Source: Dokdonella sp. (lineage in GTDB: Bacteria > Pseudomonadota > Gammaproteobacteria > Xanthomonadales > Rhodanobacteraceae). Taken from it: a stretch of DNA of 64,000 bases. The notes beneath the pieces were generated by a model. The model did not search any database. It saw only the letters and a list, made by a program, of their open reading frames with translations, and was not told the origin of the DNA. Shown piece by piece: positions 1 through 10,179 of the stretch (its first letter is position 1; the number at the start of each line of letters is the position of its first letter). The stretch lies in NCBI GenBank assembly GCA_016712865.1, contig JADJQH010000002.1, positions 496,001 through 560,000 on the forward strand, in the 5' to 3' direction. The position numbers were made by a program, and so were the translations under genes.

Positions 1-221
1 GCCTCGGCTGCGGCCACGGTCAGGATGAAGAACACGAACACCTGCCCGGCCGGATCACCCAGATAGCGCGAGAAGGCGACGAAATTGGTGTTCACCGCAA
101 GCAGGAGCAGCTCAAGGCACATGAGCAGCACGATCACGTTCTTGCGGTTGATGAAGATGCCGGCGACGGCGATGCAAAACAGCACCGCACCCAGGGTCAG
201 GAAATGGGCTAGCGTGATCAT
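1..221 (-). CDS. nuoK: NADH-quinone oxidoreductase subunit K, partial
   Basis: Small membrane subunit of proton-pumping complex I (MrpC-like). About 73 N-terminal residues are present; the 3' part lies beyond the window edge. The protein begins [16 protein letters not shown] and contains [20 protein letters not shown], with the membrane-embedded glutamate typical of NuoK helix 2, then NFVAFSRY. The ATG overlaps the nuoJ stop codon (ATGA), so the two are translationally coupled. It is the last nuo gene visible; nuoL, nuoM and nuoN would be expected beyond position 1. Confidence 0.97.
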   Translation of the reverse strand, partial: MITLAHFLTLGAVLFCIAVAGIFINRKNVIVLLMCLELLLLAVNTNFVAFSRYLGDPAGQVFVFFILTVAAAE

Positions 222-832
222 GGTCCAACCTCCCCTTTGCCGACGGCATCCATCTTGATCACGCGCAGGCGATCCTCGCGCTTGACCATCACTTGCAGGC
301 CCGGACGCTGCACCTTGGTGCCGGTGCGCTTGCGCAGGGTCAGGGTGACTGCCGCGATCAGACCCACGGTGAGGATCAACGCGGCAATCTCGAATGGCAG
401 CAGGAAGTCGCGGAACAGGGTCTGGCCCAGCCATTCCATGTTCGACATTCCGGCGAGCACCGCAGGATCTTCGGTGACTGGCGTCTTGAGGCTGCGCACG
501 CCGATCATCATCAGCATTTCCGTCAACATGACGGCGGCCACCAGCACGCCGACCGGCAGGAAGCGCACGAAGCCTTCGCGCACCACCGAGAAATCCACAT
601 CCAGCATCATCACCACGAACAGGAACAGCACCATCACCGCACCGACATAGACCAGCACCAGGGCCACGGCGAGGAACTCGGCCTGGGCGAGCAGCCAGAC
701 GCAGGCCATCGAGAAGAAGGTCAGCACCAGGCTCAATGCCGCGACGACCGGATTCTTCACGCTGATGACCGTCAGCGCGGCCAAGGCGGCCACGCTGGCG
801 AAAACCCAAAAGCAGATCAGTTCAAAAGTCAC
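218..832 (-). CDS. nuoJ: NADH-quinone oxidoreductase subunit J
   Basis: Membrane-arm subunit of complex I (ND6-like), about 204 residues with five hydrophobic segments, including the conserved region [20 protein letters not shown] around residues 50-75. I chose the GTG at 832 ([11 protein letters not shown]), 20 bp after the nuoI stop; the reading frame stays open further upstream but that part only overlaps nuoI and has no NuoJ character. The C-terminal tail after the last helix is basic and hydrophilic. The stop overlaps the nuoK start. Part of the minus-strand nuoA-K operon. Confidence 0.95.
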   Translation of the reverse strand: MTFELICFWVFASVAALAALTVISVKNPVVAALSLVLTFFSMACVWLLAQAEFLAVALVLVYVGAVMVLFLFVVMMLDVDFSVVREGFVRFLPVGVLVAAVMLTEMLMMIGVRSLKTPVTEDPAVLAGMSNMEWLGQTLFRDFLLPFEIAALILTVGLIAAVTLTLRKRTGTKVQRPGLQVMVKREDRLRVIKMDAVGKGEVGP

Positions 833-851
833 CTGGATTCTCCTGGCCTGC

Positions 852-1349
852 TCATCGGAACGCCGCATCGCGCGCGCGCGCTGCGGCAATCTCGCTTTCG
901 AAGCGATCACCGATGGCGAGCAACTGGATCTTGTTGACGACGTTCTCCCCGCGCTTTTCGAAGTGGTACTCGTGCAGATCCGTCTCAACGATGGAATCGA
1001 CCGGACAGGATTCTTCGCAGAAACCGCAGAAGATGCACTTGAACAGGTCGATGTCGTAACGCGTGGTGCGTCGGGTGCCGTCTTCGCGCACGCTGGAATC
1101 GATGGTGATGGCAAGCGCCGGACACACCGCCTCGCACAGCTTGCAGGCGATGCAGCGTTCCTCGCCATTGGGGTAACGACGCAAGGCATGCAGGCCGCGG
1201 AAACGGTGCGACTTCGGAATGTGTTCCTCCGGGTAGCGCATCGTGTACTTCGGCTTGAACATGTAGCGCATGGTCAGCGCCATGCCGACGACGAGCTCGA
1301 TCAGGAACAGGCTCTTGATGTAGTGGATGACTCGTTTCATGGCTGTCAT
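852..1349 (-). CDS. nuoI: NADH-quinone oxidoreductase subunit I, 2x[4Fe-4S]
   Basis: Ferredoxin-like subunit of complex I carrying clusters N6a and N6b, which passes electrons to NuoB. The 165 residues hold two CxxCxxCxxxCP motifs: C66, C69, C72, C76 and C105, C108, C111, C115. The N-terminal amphipathic segment ([20 protein letters not shown]) is typical of the membrane-associated TYKY-type subunit. It follows nuoH after a 159-bp gap holding inverted repeats and precedes nuoJ by 19 bp. Confidence 0.98.
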   Translation of the reverse strand: MTAMKRVIHYIKSLFLIELVVGMALTMRYMFKPKYTMRYPEEHIPKSHRFRGLHALRRYPNGEERCIACKLCEAVCPALAITIDSSVREDGTRRTTRYDIDLFKCIFCGFCEESCPVDSIVETDLHEYHFEKRGENVVNKIQLLAIGDRFESEIAAARARDAAFR

Positions 1350-1394
1350 TCAGTCCCGTTCAACATGTCTCTCGCGTCGCGAGATGCCGACCTG

Positions 1395-1444
1395 CCCTCG
1401 CCCGCAGAGCGGGAGAGGGGGAACCGTTCGCGAACGCGAACGGT
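1395..1444. repeat. Two adjacent inverted repeats between nuoH and nuoI
   Basis: The 159-bp gap between nuoH and nuoI, long for this operon, contains CCCTCGCCCGC/GCGGGAGAGGG (1395-1405 and 1409-1419, one mismatch) followed by ACCGTTCGCG-AA-CGCGAACGGT (1423-1444, perfect 10-bp arms). In RNA these would fold into two strong hairpins that could attenuate or stabilise the polycistronic message. The first resembles the CCCTCTCCC-type dispersed palindromes of many proteobacteria. A role is inferred, not shown. Confidence 0.6.
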
Positions 1445-1508
1445 GGATGAGGGAACGGCCATGACATGAGTTTCATCATCTGGTGGGTTCTTCATCATGG
1501 TCGTCCAC

Positions 1509-2579
1509 TCAAGCGCCGATCGTGACCAGATTGAAATATTTCAGGCAGGCCGCCACCACGATCCACACCAGGCAGATCGGGATGAACACCTTCCAGCCCA
1601 GCCGCATGATCTGGTCGTAGCGGTAGCGCGGGAACGTGGCGCGGAACCACAGGTACAGGAAGCTGAAGCCGAAGGCCTTGATGAAGGTCCACTGCCAGCC
1701 GCCTTTCCAGATCCAGTCGAACCAGGGCACATCCGCCGTGATCCAGCCCTGCAGCGGGCTGAGCCAACCGCCCGCGAAAAGTACCGTGGCGACGAACGCG
1801 ATCAGCAGCATGTTCGCGTATTCGGCCAGGAAGAACAGGGCAAAGGCAGAGCCCGAGTATTCGACATGGAAACCGGCCACGATTTCCGATTCGCCTTCGG
1901 CCATGTCGAAGGGCGCGCGATTGGTTTCCGCAACGCCCGATACGAAGTAGATCACCATCATGGGCAGCAAGGGGAAACCGAACCAGTCGAAGAAGCCCTT
2001 GTTGCCGGCCTGGGCCATGACGATTTCGGTGAGATTGAGGCTGCCGCTCAGGATCATCACGCAAACCAGGGTGAAGCCCATGGCAATCTCGTAGGAGACG
2101 GTCTGCGCGGCGGCGCGCATTGCACCGAGCATGGCGTAACGCGAGTTCGACGACCAACCGGCGAGGATGATTCCGTACACGCCAAGCGACGTCAGCGCCA
2201 GCAGGAGCAACAGGCCGACGTTGACGTTGGCCAGGGTCAGGCCCCAGTCGAAGGGCACCAGCGACCAGGCCGCAAACGAGGGCACCAGCGCGATCAAGGG
2301 CGCCAGGTAGAACAAGGTCTTGTTGGCCGCGCTGGGCCGCGTCACTTCCTTGAACAGCAGCTTGAACACGTCGGCAAAGGCTTGCAGCAAACCCCATGGG
2401 CCAATCTGGTTGGGTCCCATGCGCACATGCATCCAGCCGATGACCTTGCGTTCCCACCAGACGAACATGGCCACCGCAATGATCACCGGAACGGCAATGA
2501 CGAGGATCTTCAGCACCGTCCAGCCGACCAGTCCGGTATCACCCCAGGCCAACATCGCATCGCGCATGGCGTCGATCAT
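1509..2579 (-). CDS. nuoH: NADH-quinone oxidoreductase subunit H
   Basis: Membrane subunit (ND1-like) that forms the quinone-binding site with NuoB and NuoD. The 356 residues have eight or more hydrophobic segments. Conserved signatures include [20 protein letters not shown] after the first helix, [19 protein letters not shown], the quinone-site loop [20 protein letters not shown] with its acidic residues, and [17 protein letters not shown] near the C-terminus. The start overlaps the end of nuoG. Length is normal for proteobacterial NuoH. Confidence 0.98.
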   Translation of the reverse strand: MIDAMRDAMLAWGDTGLVGWTVLKILVIAVPVIIAVAMFVWWERKVIGWMHVRMGPNQIGPWGLLQAFADVFKLLFKEVTRPSAANKTLFYLAPLIALVPSFAAWSLVPFDWGLTLANVNVGLLLLLALTSLGVYGIILAGWSSNSRYAMLGAMRAAAQTVSYEIAMGFTLVCVMILSGSLNLTEIVMAQAGNKGFFDWFGFPLLPMMVIYFVSGVAETNRAPFDMAEGESEIVAGFHVEYSGSAFALFFLAEYANMLLIAFVATVLFAGGWLSPLQGWITADVPWFDWIWKGGWQWTFIKAFGFSFLYLWFRATFPRYRYDQIMRLGWKVFIPICLVWIVVAACLKYFNLVTIGA

Positions 2580-4924
2580 GCTCCGTCCCTCGCAATGCCC
2601 AGTGCCGCACCCATCGCGGGCAAGGCAGCGGTTTCGCTGTAACCCGATTCAACCAAAGCCGCGCCGGCAGCAACGGCCGGATCAATGCGGACGATCAGGT
2701 TGACCTGCTCCACGCGTGCACGTTCGCCGGCGGCGATGCCCAGGCGCTTTGCATCCTCCGGGTTGAGGATCACGCAGGGTCCCTGGTTGAGCGGATGCGC
2801 ATTCAATGCCGGCGCACGACGCAGCACCGCATCACCGCGATAGATGCCCGTGCTTGCCACGCGTTGCAGGGTTCCTGCGCGGGACTCCGGGCGCCTGCGC
2901 ACAAGCGGATGTGCGGCAGGTGCCGCGGCAGCAGGCGCGATCATCTGCGCGCGCAGCTCGGCGATTTCGTTGAATCCGAATCCTTCGAGGGCGAGCGCAC
3001 TGCCCAGCGCGCGCAGCACCTTCCAGCCGGGACGTGCCTCGCCCGGCAGCTTGGCTCCGGCAGCGGTGGTTTGAACCGTGCCGTCCAGATTGGTCAGGCT
3101 GGCGTCGATCTCCGGTAGCAAGCCGATCGGCAGGACCGCATGCGCAGTGCCGCGCACATCCGCGCTGGCATAGGCACCGATGTGCAGATGGAACTGCGCG
3201 CTGGCGCAAGCATGCTGGAACGCGGACGGGCTGGCGAAGTCTTCGGCTTCGGCCTGGTAGCTGATCAGGTTGCGCGGCATGCGAGCGAGCATCGCCGCCG
3301 CATCCAGACCCTCGCCCTGCGGCAACACGCCAGCGGCAGAAAGGCCGATGGCATTGGCGCCCGCAGGAACCTCGTTGTAATCGGAATCGGTCGCACGCGC
3401 GATGTGGCGCGCTGCCGCCCTCAGCCAGGCTGCCTCGGCATGCTGCACGGCCGACTCACCGAGGATGACCACGGATTTGCCCGCGGCGGCCAGCTTGCTG
3501 ATCCAGTCACGCAGGGTCGTATCGGCTTCGACCTTGCCAAGTTCACTCGAAAGATGCGCCGGCGCCGCGTTGCCGGCATCGGCGGCCAGCCGAGCCAGCC
3601 CCAGCACCGCATCGAGCATGGCCGATGGCGCGAGCACGCGCTGGCCAGCCAAAGCGTAGGTGGCATCGATATCGACCGGGTTGATCGAGAAGACCTGTGC
3701 CCCACCCTTCACTGCCTTGGCCAGTCGATGGTTGAGCAGCGGAATCTCATGGCGTGGATTGCAGCCGATGAGCAGGATTGCGCCGCTCTTTTCAATGTCC
3801 GCGAAACGGGTTTCAAAGGCTCCGGCGCGCGGGGCATCGGAGAAGTCCTGCACGCGAAGGCGATGATCGATGGAATCGCTGCCCAAGCCGCGCACCAGCC
3901 TGGCGAGCAGGAACCCTTCCTCGCTGGAGGTCATGGGCGCAACCAGGGTTGCCAGATCACCGGCCGCCTTGCGCAGGTTCTCGGCGACGAACGCCAGGGC
4001 TTCGGTCCAGCTGGTTTCCACCAGCTTGCCGTTCCTGCGCACCATCGGCAGCTTGGCCCGATCCTCCGCATACAGCCCTTCATGGCTGTAGCGGTCCCGG
4101 TCCGACAGCCAGCATTCGTTGACCGCTTCATTGTCGCGCGGAACCGTGCGCAACACCTCGCCCCGCCGCGTGTGCAGCCAGAGGTTGGAACCGAGCGCAT
4201 CGTGGTAGGCGATTGACTCGCGTGCAATCAGTTCCCAGGCACGCGCCTTGAAGCGGAACGGCTTGTTGGTCAGAGCGCCCACCGGGCACACATCAATCAC
4301 GTTGCCCGACAGCTCGCTCATCAAGGGCTTGCCGACGTAAGTGCCGATCTGCAGGCGCTCACCACGCTCCATGCCACCCAGCTCATAGGTTCCGGCAACT
4401 TCGGACATGACCCGGATACAGCGCGTGCACTGGATGCAGCGGGTCATCTCGGTGGCGACCAGCGGACCGAGATCCTCATCGGGAATCGTGCGCTTGCGTT
4501 CGACGAAGCGACTCACCGAGCGGCCGTAGCCCATCGACAGATCCTGCAATTCGCACTCACCGCCCTGGTCGCAGATCGGACAGTCCAGCGGATGGTTGAT
4601 GAGCAGGAATTCCATCACGTTGCGCTGCGCGGACAGCGCGCGCTGCGACTGGGTGAACACCTTCATGCCGTCCGCCACCGGCGTCGCACAGGCCGGCTGC
4701 GGCTTGGGCATGGGCCGGCCGCCCATTTCCACCTCGACCATGCACATGCGGCAGTTGGCGGCAATCGGCAGCTTCTCGTGATAGCAGAAGCGCGGGATGG
4801 CCACGCCCATGCGATCAGCGGCCTGGATGATCATCGAGCCTTTCGGCACGAAGGTCTGCTGACCGTCGATCTCGATGCTGACATGATCGGGCGGGGCGCC
4901 GGTACTCACGGGTTGCGCGCTCAT
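2576..4924 (-). CDS. nuoG: NADH-quinone oxidoreductase subunit G
   Basis: Largest peripheral-arm subunit (782 residues), related to molybdopterin oxidoreductases. The N-terminal ferredoxin domain has a [2Fe-2S] set C47, C58, C61, C79; next comes the His-ligated cluster H111, C115, C118, C124, then C163, C166, C169 with a later CPVGAL cysteine. The rest is a degenerate molybdopterin-oxidoreductase fold that should not bind cofactor. It follows nuoF after a 166-bp spacer filled by a GGGAATC-repeat element and overlaps nuoH by 4 nt at its end. Confidence 0.98.
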   Translation of the reverse strand: MSAQPVSTGAPPDHVSIEIDGQQTFVPKGSMIIQAADRMGVAIPRFCYHEKLPIAANCRMCMVEVEMGGRPMPKPQPACATPVADGMKVFTQSQRALSAQRNVMEFLLINHPLDCPICDQGGECELQDLSMGYGRSVSRFVERKRTIPDEDLGPLVATEMTRCIQCTRCIRVMSEVAGTYELGGMERGERLQIGTYVGKPLMSELSGNVIDVCPVGALTNKPFRFKARAWELIARESIAYHDALGSNLWLHTRRGEVLRTVPRDNEAVNECWLSDRDRYSHEGLYAEDRAKLPMVRRNGKLVETSWTEALAFVAENLRKAAGDLATLVAPMTSSEEGFLLARLVRGLGSDSIDHRLRVQDFSDAPRAGAFETRFADIEKSGAILLIGCNPRHEIPLLNHRLAKAVKGGAQVFSINPVDIDATYALAGQRVLAPSAMLDAVLGLARLAADAGNAAPAHLSSELGKVEADTTLRDWISKLAAAGKSVVILGESAVQHAEAAWLRAAARHIARATDSDYNEVPAGANAIGLSAAGVLPQGEGLDAAAMLARMPRNLISYQAEAEDFASPSAFQHACASAQFHLHIGAYASADVRGTAHAVLPIGLLPEIDASLTNLDGTVQTTAAGAKLPGEARPGWKVLRALGSALALEGFGFNEIAELRAQMIAPAAAAPAAHPLVRRRPESRAGTLQRVASTGIYRGDAVLRRAPALNAHPLNQGPCVILNPEDAKRLGIAAGERARVEQVNLIVRIDPAVAAGAALVESGYSETAALPAMGAALGIARDGA

Positions 4925-4943
4925 GGGTGGGCTCCTGTTGGAG

Positions 4944-5069
4944 CCGGGAATCGGGAATCGGGAATTGAGAATGGGTTTGAAGCCGAGAGTCGGGAATCGG
5001 GAGTCGGGAATCGTCGGCGCGGTTTCCCGCGCTTTTCCGATTCTCTATTCCCAATTCTCCATTCCCGGG
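4944..5069. repeat. GGGAATC-repeat intergenic element, copy 1
   Basis: The nuoF-nuoG spacer starts with a short array of GGGAATC heptamers (GGGAATCGGGAATCGGGAAT) and ends with a degenerate array of TTCTCTATTCCCAATTCTCC type. The same two ends recur in inverted orientation at 7010-7129 between nuoE and nuoD, so this is a dispersed element of roughly 120-126 bp rather than random low complexity. It interrupts the normally tight spacing of nuoF-nuoG. No coding capacity is apparent. Confidence 0.75.
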
Positions 5070-5090
5070 ACGAGAGCAGCGCGAACGTCA

Positions 5091-6401
5091 TCATGCTGCC
5101 ACCTCCACCGAAGCCTCGACCATCGAGCGACCATGAACAATGAAATACTCGAACTCGTTCCAGTAATGGCGCAGGAACCCCTGCACCGGCCAGGCAGCGG
5201 CTTCGCCGAATGCACAGATGGTGTGGCCCTCGATCTGGCCTGCGGCCGCCTTCAGCGTGTCGAGATCGCCCAGCTGTGCCTTGCCTTCGACGATGCGCGT
5301 GAGCATTCGGTACATCCAACCGGTGCCTTCGCGACAGGGCGTGCACTGGCCGCAGCTTTCCTTGAAATAAAAGCGTGCGATGCGCTGGCAGGCGCGCACC
5401 ATGCAGGTGCTTTCGTCCATGACGATGACCGCACCCGAGCCGAGACCGGAGCCGGCCTTCTGGATGGCGTCGTAGTCCATGGTCAGGCCCATCATGGTTT
5501 CCCCGGGCAGCACCGGCATCGAGGAACCACCAGGAATCACCGCCTTGAGCTTCGCGCCATTGCGCATGCCGCCAGCCATATCCAGCAGCTCGGCAAACGG
5601 CGTTCCAAGCGGAATCTCGTAATTGCCAGGCTTGGCCACGTGGCCGGAAACGGAAAAGATCTTCGGCCCGCCGTTGTTGGGCTTGCCGATGTTGAGGAAC
5701 CAGCTGGCACCTTTGCGCAGGATCGCCGGTACCGAGGCATAGGTTTCGGTGTTGTTGATCGTGGTCGGCTTGCCGTACAAGCCGAAGTTGGCCGGGAATG
5801 GCGGCTTGAACCGCGGCTGGCCCTTCTTGCCTTCCAGTGATTCCATCATCGCGGTTTCCTCACCGCAGATGTAGGCACCGGCACCGAGCGCGGCGTGGAT
5901 ATCGACATCGATTCCCGAACCGCCAATGTTCTTGCCCAGCAGCCCGGCTGCATAGGCTTCCTTCAGCGCGTGCTCGAAATGATCGAACGGTTCGTGATGG
6001 AACTCGCCACGCAGGTAGTTGTAGGCAACGCTCGATCCGGTGGCATAGCAGGCGATGGCAAGGCCCTCGACCACCGCATGCGGATTGAAGCGCAGGATGT
6101 CGCGGTCCTTGCAGGTGCCCGGCTCGGATTCGTCCGAGTTGCACAGGATGTACTTCTGCCCGGGCGCATTGCGCGGCATGAACGACCATTTCAGGCCGGT
6201 CGGGAATCCGGCACCACCACGCCCGCGCAGCGCGCTGTTCTTGAGCTCGTCGATGATCGTTGCCGGGTCGGGCTTTTCGGCGAGGATCTTCTTCCACGCC
6301 TGGTAGCCATCGACCTTGAGATAGTTGTCCATCAACCACGGCTGCTCGAAATGCAGCGTGGTGTAGACGACCTGATGTTCCTGGGGCACAGGCTTGTTCA
6401 T
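5091..6401 (-). CDS. nuoF: NADH-quinone oxidoreductase subunit F
   Basis: NADH-binding flavoprotein of complex I (436 residues). The glycine-rich FMN/NADH segment [13 protein letters not shown] starts at residue 60, [13 protein letters not shown] is near 181, and the [4Fe-4S] N3 ligands are C351, C354, C357 and C397. With NuoE it forms the electron-input module. It lies 68 bp downstream of nuoE and is followed by a repeat element before nuoG. Length and motifs are normal. Confidence 0.98.
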   Translation of the reverse strand: MNKPVPQEHQVVYTTLHFEQPWLMDNYLKVDGYQAWKKILAEKPDPATIIDELKNSALRGRGGAGFPTGLKWSFMPRNAPGQKYILCNSDESEPGTCKDRDILRFNPHAVVEGLAIACYATGSSVAYNYLRGEFHHEPFDHFEHALKEAYAAGLLGKNIGGSGIDVDIHAALGAGAYICGEETAMMESLEGKKGQPRFKPPFPANFGLYGKPTTINNTETYASVPAILRKGASWFLNIGKPNNGGPKIFSVSGHVAKPGNYEIPLGTPFAELLDMAGGMRNGAKLKAVIPGGSSMPVLPGETMMGLTMDYDAIQKAGSGLGSGAVIVMDESTCMVRACQRIARFYFKESCGQCTPCREGTGWMYRMLTRIVEGKAQLGDLDTLKAAAGQIEGHTICAFGEAAAWPVQGFLRHYWNEFEYFIVHGRSMVEASVEVAA

Positions 6402-6469
6402 TTATGCGATCTCCTGATCGCGAAAGTCAAACAGCGGCCATCCATGGCCGCACATTTCGATAAAAGCAC

Positions 6470-6997
6470 TCATTTCAGCTCATCCAGAATGCGGTCGACC
6501 TTGGCGGTGTCGAGATTCTCGTGATAGTGACCGTTGACGACCATCATCGGTGCGCCGCAACAGGCGGCCAGGCACTCTTCCTCGCGCTTGAGGTAAATGC
6601 GTCCGTCTGCGCTGGTCTCGCCCAGCTTCACGCCCAGCTTCTTCTCGCAATGGCGCACGATGTCCTCGGCACCGTTGAGCCAGCAGGAAATGTTGGTGCA
6701 GATGGCCACGTTGTTGCGGCCAACCGGCGAGGTCTCGAACATCGAATAGAAACTGGCCACCTCGAACGCCCACACCTGCGGCAAGTCGAGATAGCGCGCC
6801 ACGGCCACGATCAGCGCATCGGTGAGGAATCCACCGTTCTGCTCCTGGGTCGCAAACAATGCCTGGATCAGCGCCGAACGCTTGCGATCCGGCGGGAACT
6901 TGGCGACCCAATGATCAATGTGCTCGCGCGTATGCGGCGTCAGCAACGCCAGCGGATCGACGTCGATGACCTGTTCGTAGGTGCCGGTTGCTTTCAT
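6470..6997 (-). CDS. nuoE: NADH-quinone oxidoreductase subunit E
   Basis: Thioredoxin-like [2Fe-2S] subunit (cluster N1a), 175 residues. Cluster ligands are C100, C105, C142 and C146 (ICTNISC and [10 protein letters not shown]). The N-terminal helical part ([21 protein letters not shown]) is typical. Its ATG overlaps the stop codon of the extended nuoD frame (ATGA at 6994-6997). If nuoD really stops at 7134, nuoE would instead lie about 137 bp downstream, behind the second GGGAATC element. Confidence 0.97.
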   Translation of the reverse strand: MKATGTYEQVIDVDPLALLTPHTREHIDHWVAKFPPDRKRSALIQALFATQEQNGGFLTDALIVAVARYLDLPQVWAFEVASFYSMFETSPVGRNNVAICTNISCWLNGAEDIVRHCEKKLGVKLGETSADGRIYLKREEECLAACCGAPMMVVNGHYHENLDTAKVDRILDELK

Positions 6998-8388
6998 GGC
7001 TTGACCGCCGAGAATAGAGAATGGGGAATGGAGAATCGGAGAGCAAGAACCGCGGCCACGGAAAGGAATGAGGAATGCTGCGGTGAACCCGCATCAACCA
7101 TTCCCGATTCCCGATTCCCGATTCCCGGCCCAATCACCTGTCTATCTCCCCCGAACACCACGTCATAGGTGCCGATCATGGCCACCACGTCGGCCAGCAT
7201 GTGCCCACGCACGATCTCATCCATGCTGGAAAGATGGGCAAAGCCCGGCGCGCGCAGCTTGCAGCGGAACGGCTTGTTGGCCCCATCGGAAATCAGGTAG
7301 CAGCCGAATTCGCCCTTGGGCGCCTCGACCGCAGCGTAGGTCTCGCCGGCCGGCACGCAATAGCCTTCGCTGAACAGTTTGAAGTGATGGATCAGCGCTT
7401 CCATGTCGTCCTTCATCTCTTCACGACCTGGCGGCGCGACCTTGAAATTGCGCACGATCACCGGGCCTGGATTGGCGCGCAACCAGGCAATGCATTGCTG
7501 GATGATGCGATTGGACTGGCGCATTTCCTCGACGCGCACCAGATAGCGGTCGTAACAATCGCCATTGGTGCCCACGGGAATGTCGAAATCGACTTCGGCG
7601 TACTTTGCATAGGGCTGCTTCTTTCGCAAATCCCAGGCAATGCCCGAACCACGCAGCATCGGACCGCTCATGCCCCATGCCTTGGCCTGCTCGGGACTGA
7701 CCACGCCGATATCGACGGTGCGCTGCTTCCAGATGCGGTTGCCGGTGAGCAGGTCTTCGTATTCATCGACCTTGGATGGGAAGTCGGCGCAGAACTGCTC
7801 GAGGAAATCGAGCATCGAACCTTCGCGCCACTGGTTCAGGCGCTTGAGGTCGTTGCCCTTGTGCCAGCGGGATTCCTTGTACTGCGGCATGCGGTCCGGA
7901 AGATCACGGTAAACCCCACCCGGGCGGTAGTAGGTGGCATGCATGCGCGCACCGGAAACCGCCTCGTAGCAATCCATCAACTCCTCGCGCTCGCGGAACG
8001 CGTAGAGGAAGATGGCCATGGCACCCAGGTCGAGACCGTTGGAACCAATCCACATCAGGTGATTGAGGATGCGCGTGATCTCGTCGAACATCGTGCGGAT
8101 CCACTGCGCGCGTTCGGGAATTTCCAGCTGCATCAGGTTTTCGATGGCGCGCACATAGGCGTGCTCGTTGCACATCATCGACACGTAATCGAGCCGATCC
8201 ATGTAGCCGATCGACTGGTTGAACGGTTTGGACTCGGCCAGCTTCTCGGTACCGCGATGCAGCAGGCCGATATGCGGGTCGGCCCGCACCACGGTTTCGC
8301 CGTCCATCTCCAGCACCAGGCGCAGAACGCCATGCGCAGCCGGATGCTGCGGGCCGAAGTTCATCGTGTAGTTGCGGATCTCTTCCAT
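6994..8388 (-). CDS. nuoD: NADH-quinone oxidoreductase subunit D, C-terminally extended by an apparent frameshift
   Basis: 49-kDa-type subunit that lines the quinone site with NuoB and NuoH. Residues 1 to about 416 are an ordinary NuoD ([32 protein letters not shown]). The family usually ends GE(I/V)DR-stop, but here the frame reads [12 protein letters not shown] and runs on for about 46 further residues through a GGGAATC repeat element to 6994. Removing one base from the run of five C at 7148-7152 restores VVFGEIDR followed by TGA at 7134-7136. So either a sequencing or assembly homopolymer error or a real +1 insertion has fused repeat-derived sequence onto the protein. The canonical gene would be 7134-8388. 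The start overlaps the nuoC stop by one base. Confidence 0.93.
   Translation of the reverse strand: MEEIRNYTMNFGPQHPAAHGVLRLVLEMDGETVVRADPHIGLLHRGTEKLAESKPFNQSIGYMDRLDYVSMMCNEHAYVRAIENLMQLEIPERAQWIRTMFDEITRILNHLMWIGSNGLDLGAMAIFLYAFREREELMDCYEAVSGARMHATYYRPGGVYRDLPDRMPQYKESRWHKGNDLKRLNQWREGSMLDFLEQFCADFPSKVDEYEDLLTGNRIWKQRTVDIGVVSPEQAKAWGMSGPMLRGSGIAWDLRKKQPYAKYAEVDFDIPVGTNGDCYDRYLVRVEEMRQSNRIIQQCIAWLRANPGPVIVRNFKVAPPGREEMKDDMEALIHHFKLFSEGYCVPAGETYAAVEAPKGEFGCYLISDGANKPFRCKLRAPGFAHLSSMDEIVRGHMLADVVAMIGTYDVVFGGDRQVIGPGIGNRESGMVDAGSPQHSSFLSVAAVLALRFSIPHSLFSAVKP
7010..7129. repeat. GGGAATC-repeat intergenic element, copy 2 (inverted)
   Basis: Same element as at 4944-5069, in the opposite orientation: a degenerate GAGAATAGAGAATGGGGAAT array at the left and TTCCCGATTCCCGATTCCCG heptamers at the right. 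It fills the space between the expected nuoD stop (7134) and the nuoE start (6997). In the sequence as given, the shifted nuoD frame reads through the whole element without a stop and ends on the nuoE start codon. Confidence 0.75.
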
Positions 8389-9107
8389 TATTTCGTCCCC
8401 GCCTCGCGCTCGGCCCTGGCCTGCTCGTAGCGCGAATCATCGCGGATCGTGCGCGGCACCAGCACGCGCGGTTCGATCGACACCGGCTCGTACACCACGC
8501 GCCGCTTCTCCGGGTCGTAGCGAACCTCGACATTGCCGATCAGGGGGAAATCCTTGCGGAAGGCGTGGCCGACAAACCCGTAGTCGGTGAGGATGCGGCG
8601 CAGGTCCGGATGCCCTTCGAAGAGGATGCCGTAGAGGTCGAAGGCTTCGCGTTCGAACCAGTTCACGCCGGTCCAGACATCAACCAGGCTCGGCATGCTG
8701 GGCAGATCGTCGTCGGCACAGAATGCACGCAGGCGCACGCGCTGGTTGTGCTCCAGCGACATCAGGTGGGCGACCACGGCAAAGCGCTTCGCTACATGGC
8801 CAGGATGCGGTCGTTCCGACCAATTGAAGCGCCCGGCGCCCTTGCCTTCCACGCCACGCGAGAAACCCTGCGAGCTGACGTCGGTGGTGTCCCACTCGAC
8901 GCTGCCATAGCTCAGGTAATCGACGCCGCACACGTCCATGCATTGATCGAAGGCGAATTCCGCCTCGTCGCGCAGGAAACGCGCCACCGCCAGCCAATTT
9001 TCCGGCAACACCTCGATGGTGGTTTCGCCAAGCGCCTCGGTGCAATCGACCACCTTGGCACCCAGTCGGGCTTCGAGCTTGCGTGCAAGGACTGGGGAAT
9101 CATTCAT
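8388..9107 (-). CDS. nuoC: NADH-quinone oxidoreductase subunit C
   Basis: 30-kDa-type peripheral-arm subunit, 239 residues. The signature is [18 protein letters not shown] in the middle, then [20 protein letters not shown] and [20 protein letters not shown], which matches the NuoC C-terminal signature. It is a separate gene here and not fused to nuoD as in E. coli. Its TAA stop overlaps the nuoD ATG by one base, and it starts 10 bp after the nuoB stop. Confidence 0.98.
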   Translation of the reverse strand: MNDSPVLARKLEARLGAKVVDCTEALGETTIEVLPENWLAVARFLRDEAEFAFDQCMDVCGVDYLSYGSVEWDTTDVSSQGFSRGVEGKGAGRFNWSERPHPGHVAKRFAVVAHLMSLEHNQRVRLRAFCADDDLPSMPSLVDVWTGVNWFEREAFDLYGILFEGHPDLRRILTDYGFVGHAFRKDFPLIGNVEVRYDPEKRRVVYEPVSIEPRVLVPRTIRDDSRYEQARAEREAGTK

Positions 9108-9116
9108 GGCCGGTCC

Positions 9117-9665
9117 TCAGCGCGCAATCGTGTTGGTGCGACGGATCTTCTTCTGCAATTGCAGAATGCCGTGGATCAGCGCCTCCGCCGTCGGTGGACA
9201 GCCCGGCACGTAGACATCCACCGGCACGATGCGGTCGCAGCCACGCACCACCGCATAGGAATAGTGGTAATAGCCGCCACCGTTCGCGCAGGAACCCATC
9301 GAGATGACCCACTTCGGCTCCGGCATCTGGTCATAGACCTTGCGCAGCGCCGGCGCCATCTTGTTGACCAGGGTACCGGCCACGATCATCACGTCGGACT
9401 GGCGCGGCGAAGGCCGGAAGATCACGCCATTGCGATCCAGATCCAGGCGCGCGGCGCCGGCATGCATCATCTCCACGGCGCAGCAGGCAAGTCCGAAGGT
9501 GACCGGCCACATGGAACCGGTGCGCGCCCAATTGACCAGTTCATCCATGCGCGCGGTGACAAAGCCACGTTCCAGCAACGGATTGTCGTCACCCGGGCGC
9601 AGGATGTCGTCAACCGGGCCACCCGGCGTCGGGTTGTGCATCATCCGCGCGATTGAATCGCTCAT
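9117..9665 (-). CDS. nuoB: NADH-quinone oxidoreductase subunit B
   Basis: Subunit carrying the terminal [4Fe-4S] cluster N2 that reduces quinone. Ligands C61, C62, C126 and C156 are all visible ([28 protein letters not shown]). I chose the ATG at 9665 because it overlaps the nuoA stop (ATGA at 9662-9665); an ATG two codons earlier (9671) is also possible. The longer open frame up to 9782 only overlaps nuoA. 182 residues, a normal NuoB length. Confidence 0.97.
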   Translation of the reverse strand: MSDSIARMMHNPTPGGPVDDILRPGDDNPLLERGFVTARMDELVNWARTGSMWPVTFGLACCAVEMMHAGAARLDLDRNGVIFRPSPRQSDVMIVAGTLVNKMAPALRKVYDQMPEPKWVISMGSCANGGGYYHYSYAVVRGCDRIVPVDVYVPGCPPTAEALIHGILQLQKKIRRTNTIAR

Positions 9666-10063
9666 TCCCATTCGAGCGCTCCCTTCTTCCAGACGTAGAT
9701 GAAACCGAGGACCAAGAGGCCAATGAAGATGCCCATTTCGATCAGGCCGAACACGCCGAGCGTGTCGAACACCACCGCCCACGGAATGACGAAGGCGATT
9801 TCGAGATCGAAAATGATGAACAGGATGGCGATCAGGTAGTAGCGCACGTCAAACTTCATGCGTGCGTCTTCGAACGCCTCGAACCCGCATTCGTACGGAG
9901 CCAGTTTCTCCGCAGCGGGTTTCTTCGGTCCGAACAGGTTGCCCAGCACCAACAGGGCAATACCGATGCCGGTGGCCACAGCCAGGAACAGCAGGACCGG
10001 GAAATACTCGACTAGCACATGCACCTCCGCGCCATCCGGCGCATCAGCGGTTGCCAAATTCAT
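9662..10063 (-). CDS. nuoA: NADH-quinone oxidoreductase subunit A
   Basis: First gene of the complex I operon. 133 residues with three membrane helices (ND3-like). The conserved loop [20 protein letters not shown] holds the cysteine of the quinone-site loop, followed by [21 protein letters not shown]. It lies 24 bp downstream of tRNA-Leu, and secG and tpiA are upstream on the same strand. The operon promoter may be at or beyond tpiA, but I could not pick a convincing one. Confidence 0.98.
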   Translation of the reverse strand: MNLATADAPDGAEVHVLVEYFPVLLFLAVATGIGIALLVLGNLFGPKKPAAEKLAPYECGFEAFEDARMKFDVRYYLIAILFIIFDLEIAFVIPWAVVFDTLGVFGLIEMGIFIGLLVLGFIYVWKKGALEWE

Positions 10064-10087
10064 GGCAACGACGGTTGTTCAAGCTAT

Positions 10088-10172
10088 TGGTGCCCAAGGG
10101 GGGACTCGAACCCCCACAGCTCTCGCCGCTACCACCTCAAGGTAGTGCGTCTACCAATTCCGCCACCTGGGC
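10088..10172 (-). tRNA. tRNA-Leu (anticodon GAG)
   Basis: On the minus strand the gene begins GCCCAGGTGGCGGAATTGGT and closes with CTTGGGCACCA, giving a 7-bp acceptor stem (one G-U pair), the A discriminator and an encoded CCA. The anticodon loop TTGAGGT reads GAG, for leucine CUC/CUU codons. A long variable arm is present, as expected for a type II tRNA, as is the GTTCGAGTC T-loop. It lies between secG and nuoA, an arrangement common in Xanthomonadales and pseudomonads, and is probably processed from a common transcript. Confidence 0.97.
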
Positions 10173-10179
10173 AACGCGA

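Noticed and set aside
1497-2642. A 381-codon plus-strand frame over nuoH
   Set aside because: Lies opposite a complete NuoH; composition is that of an antisense frame.
4944-7129. GGGAATC arrays as CRISPR or integron attC sites
   Set aside because: Heptamers are contiguous without spacers, and there is no integrase or attC fold.
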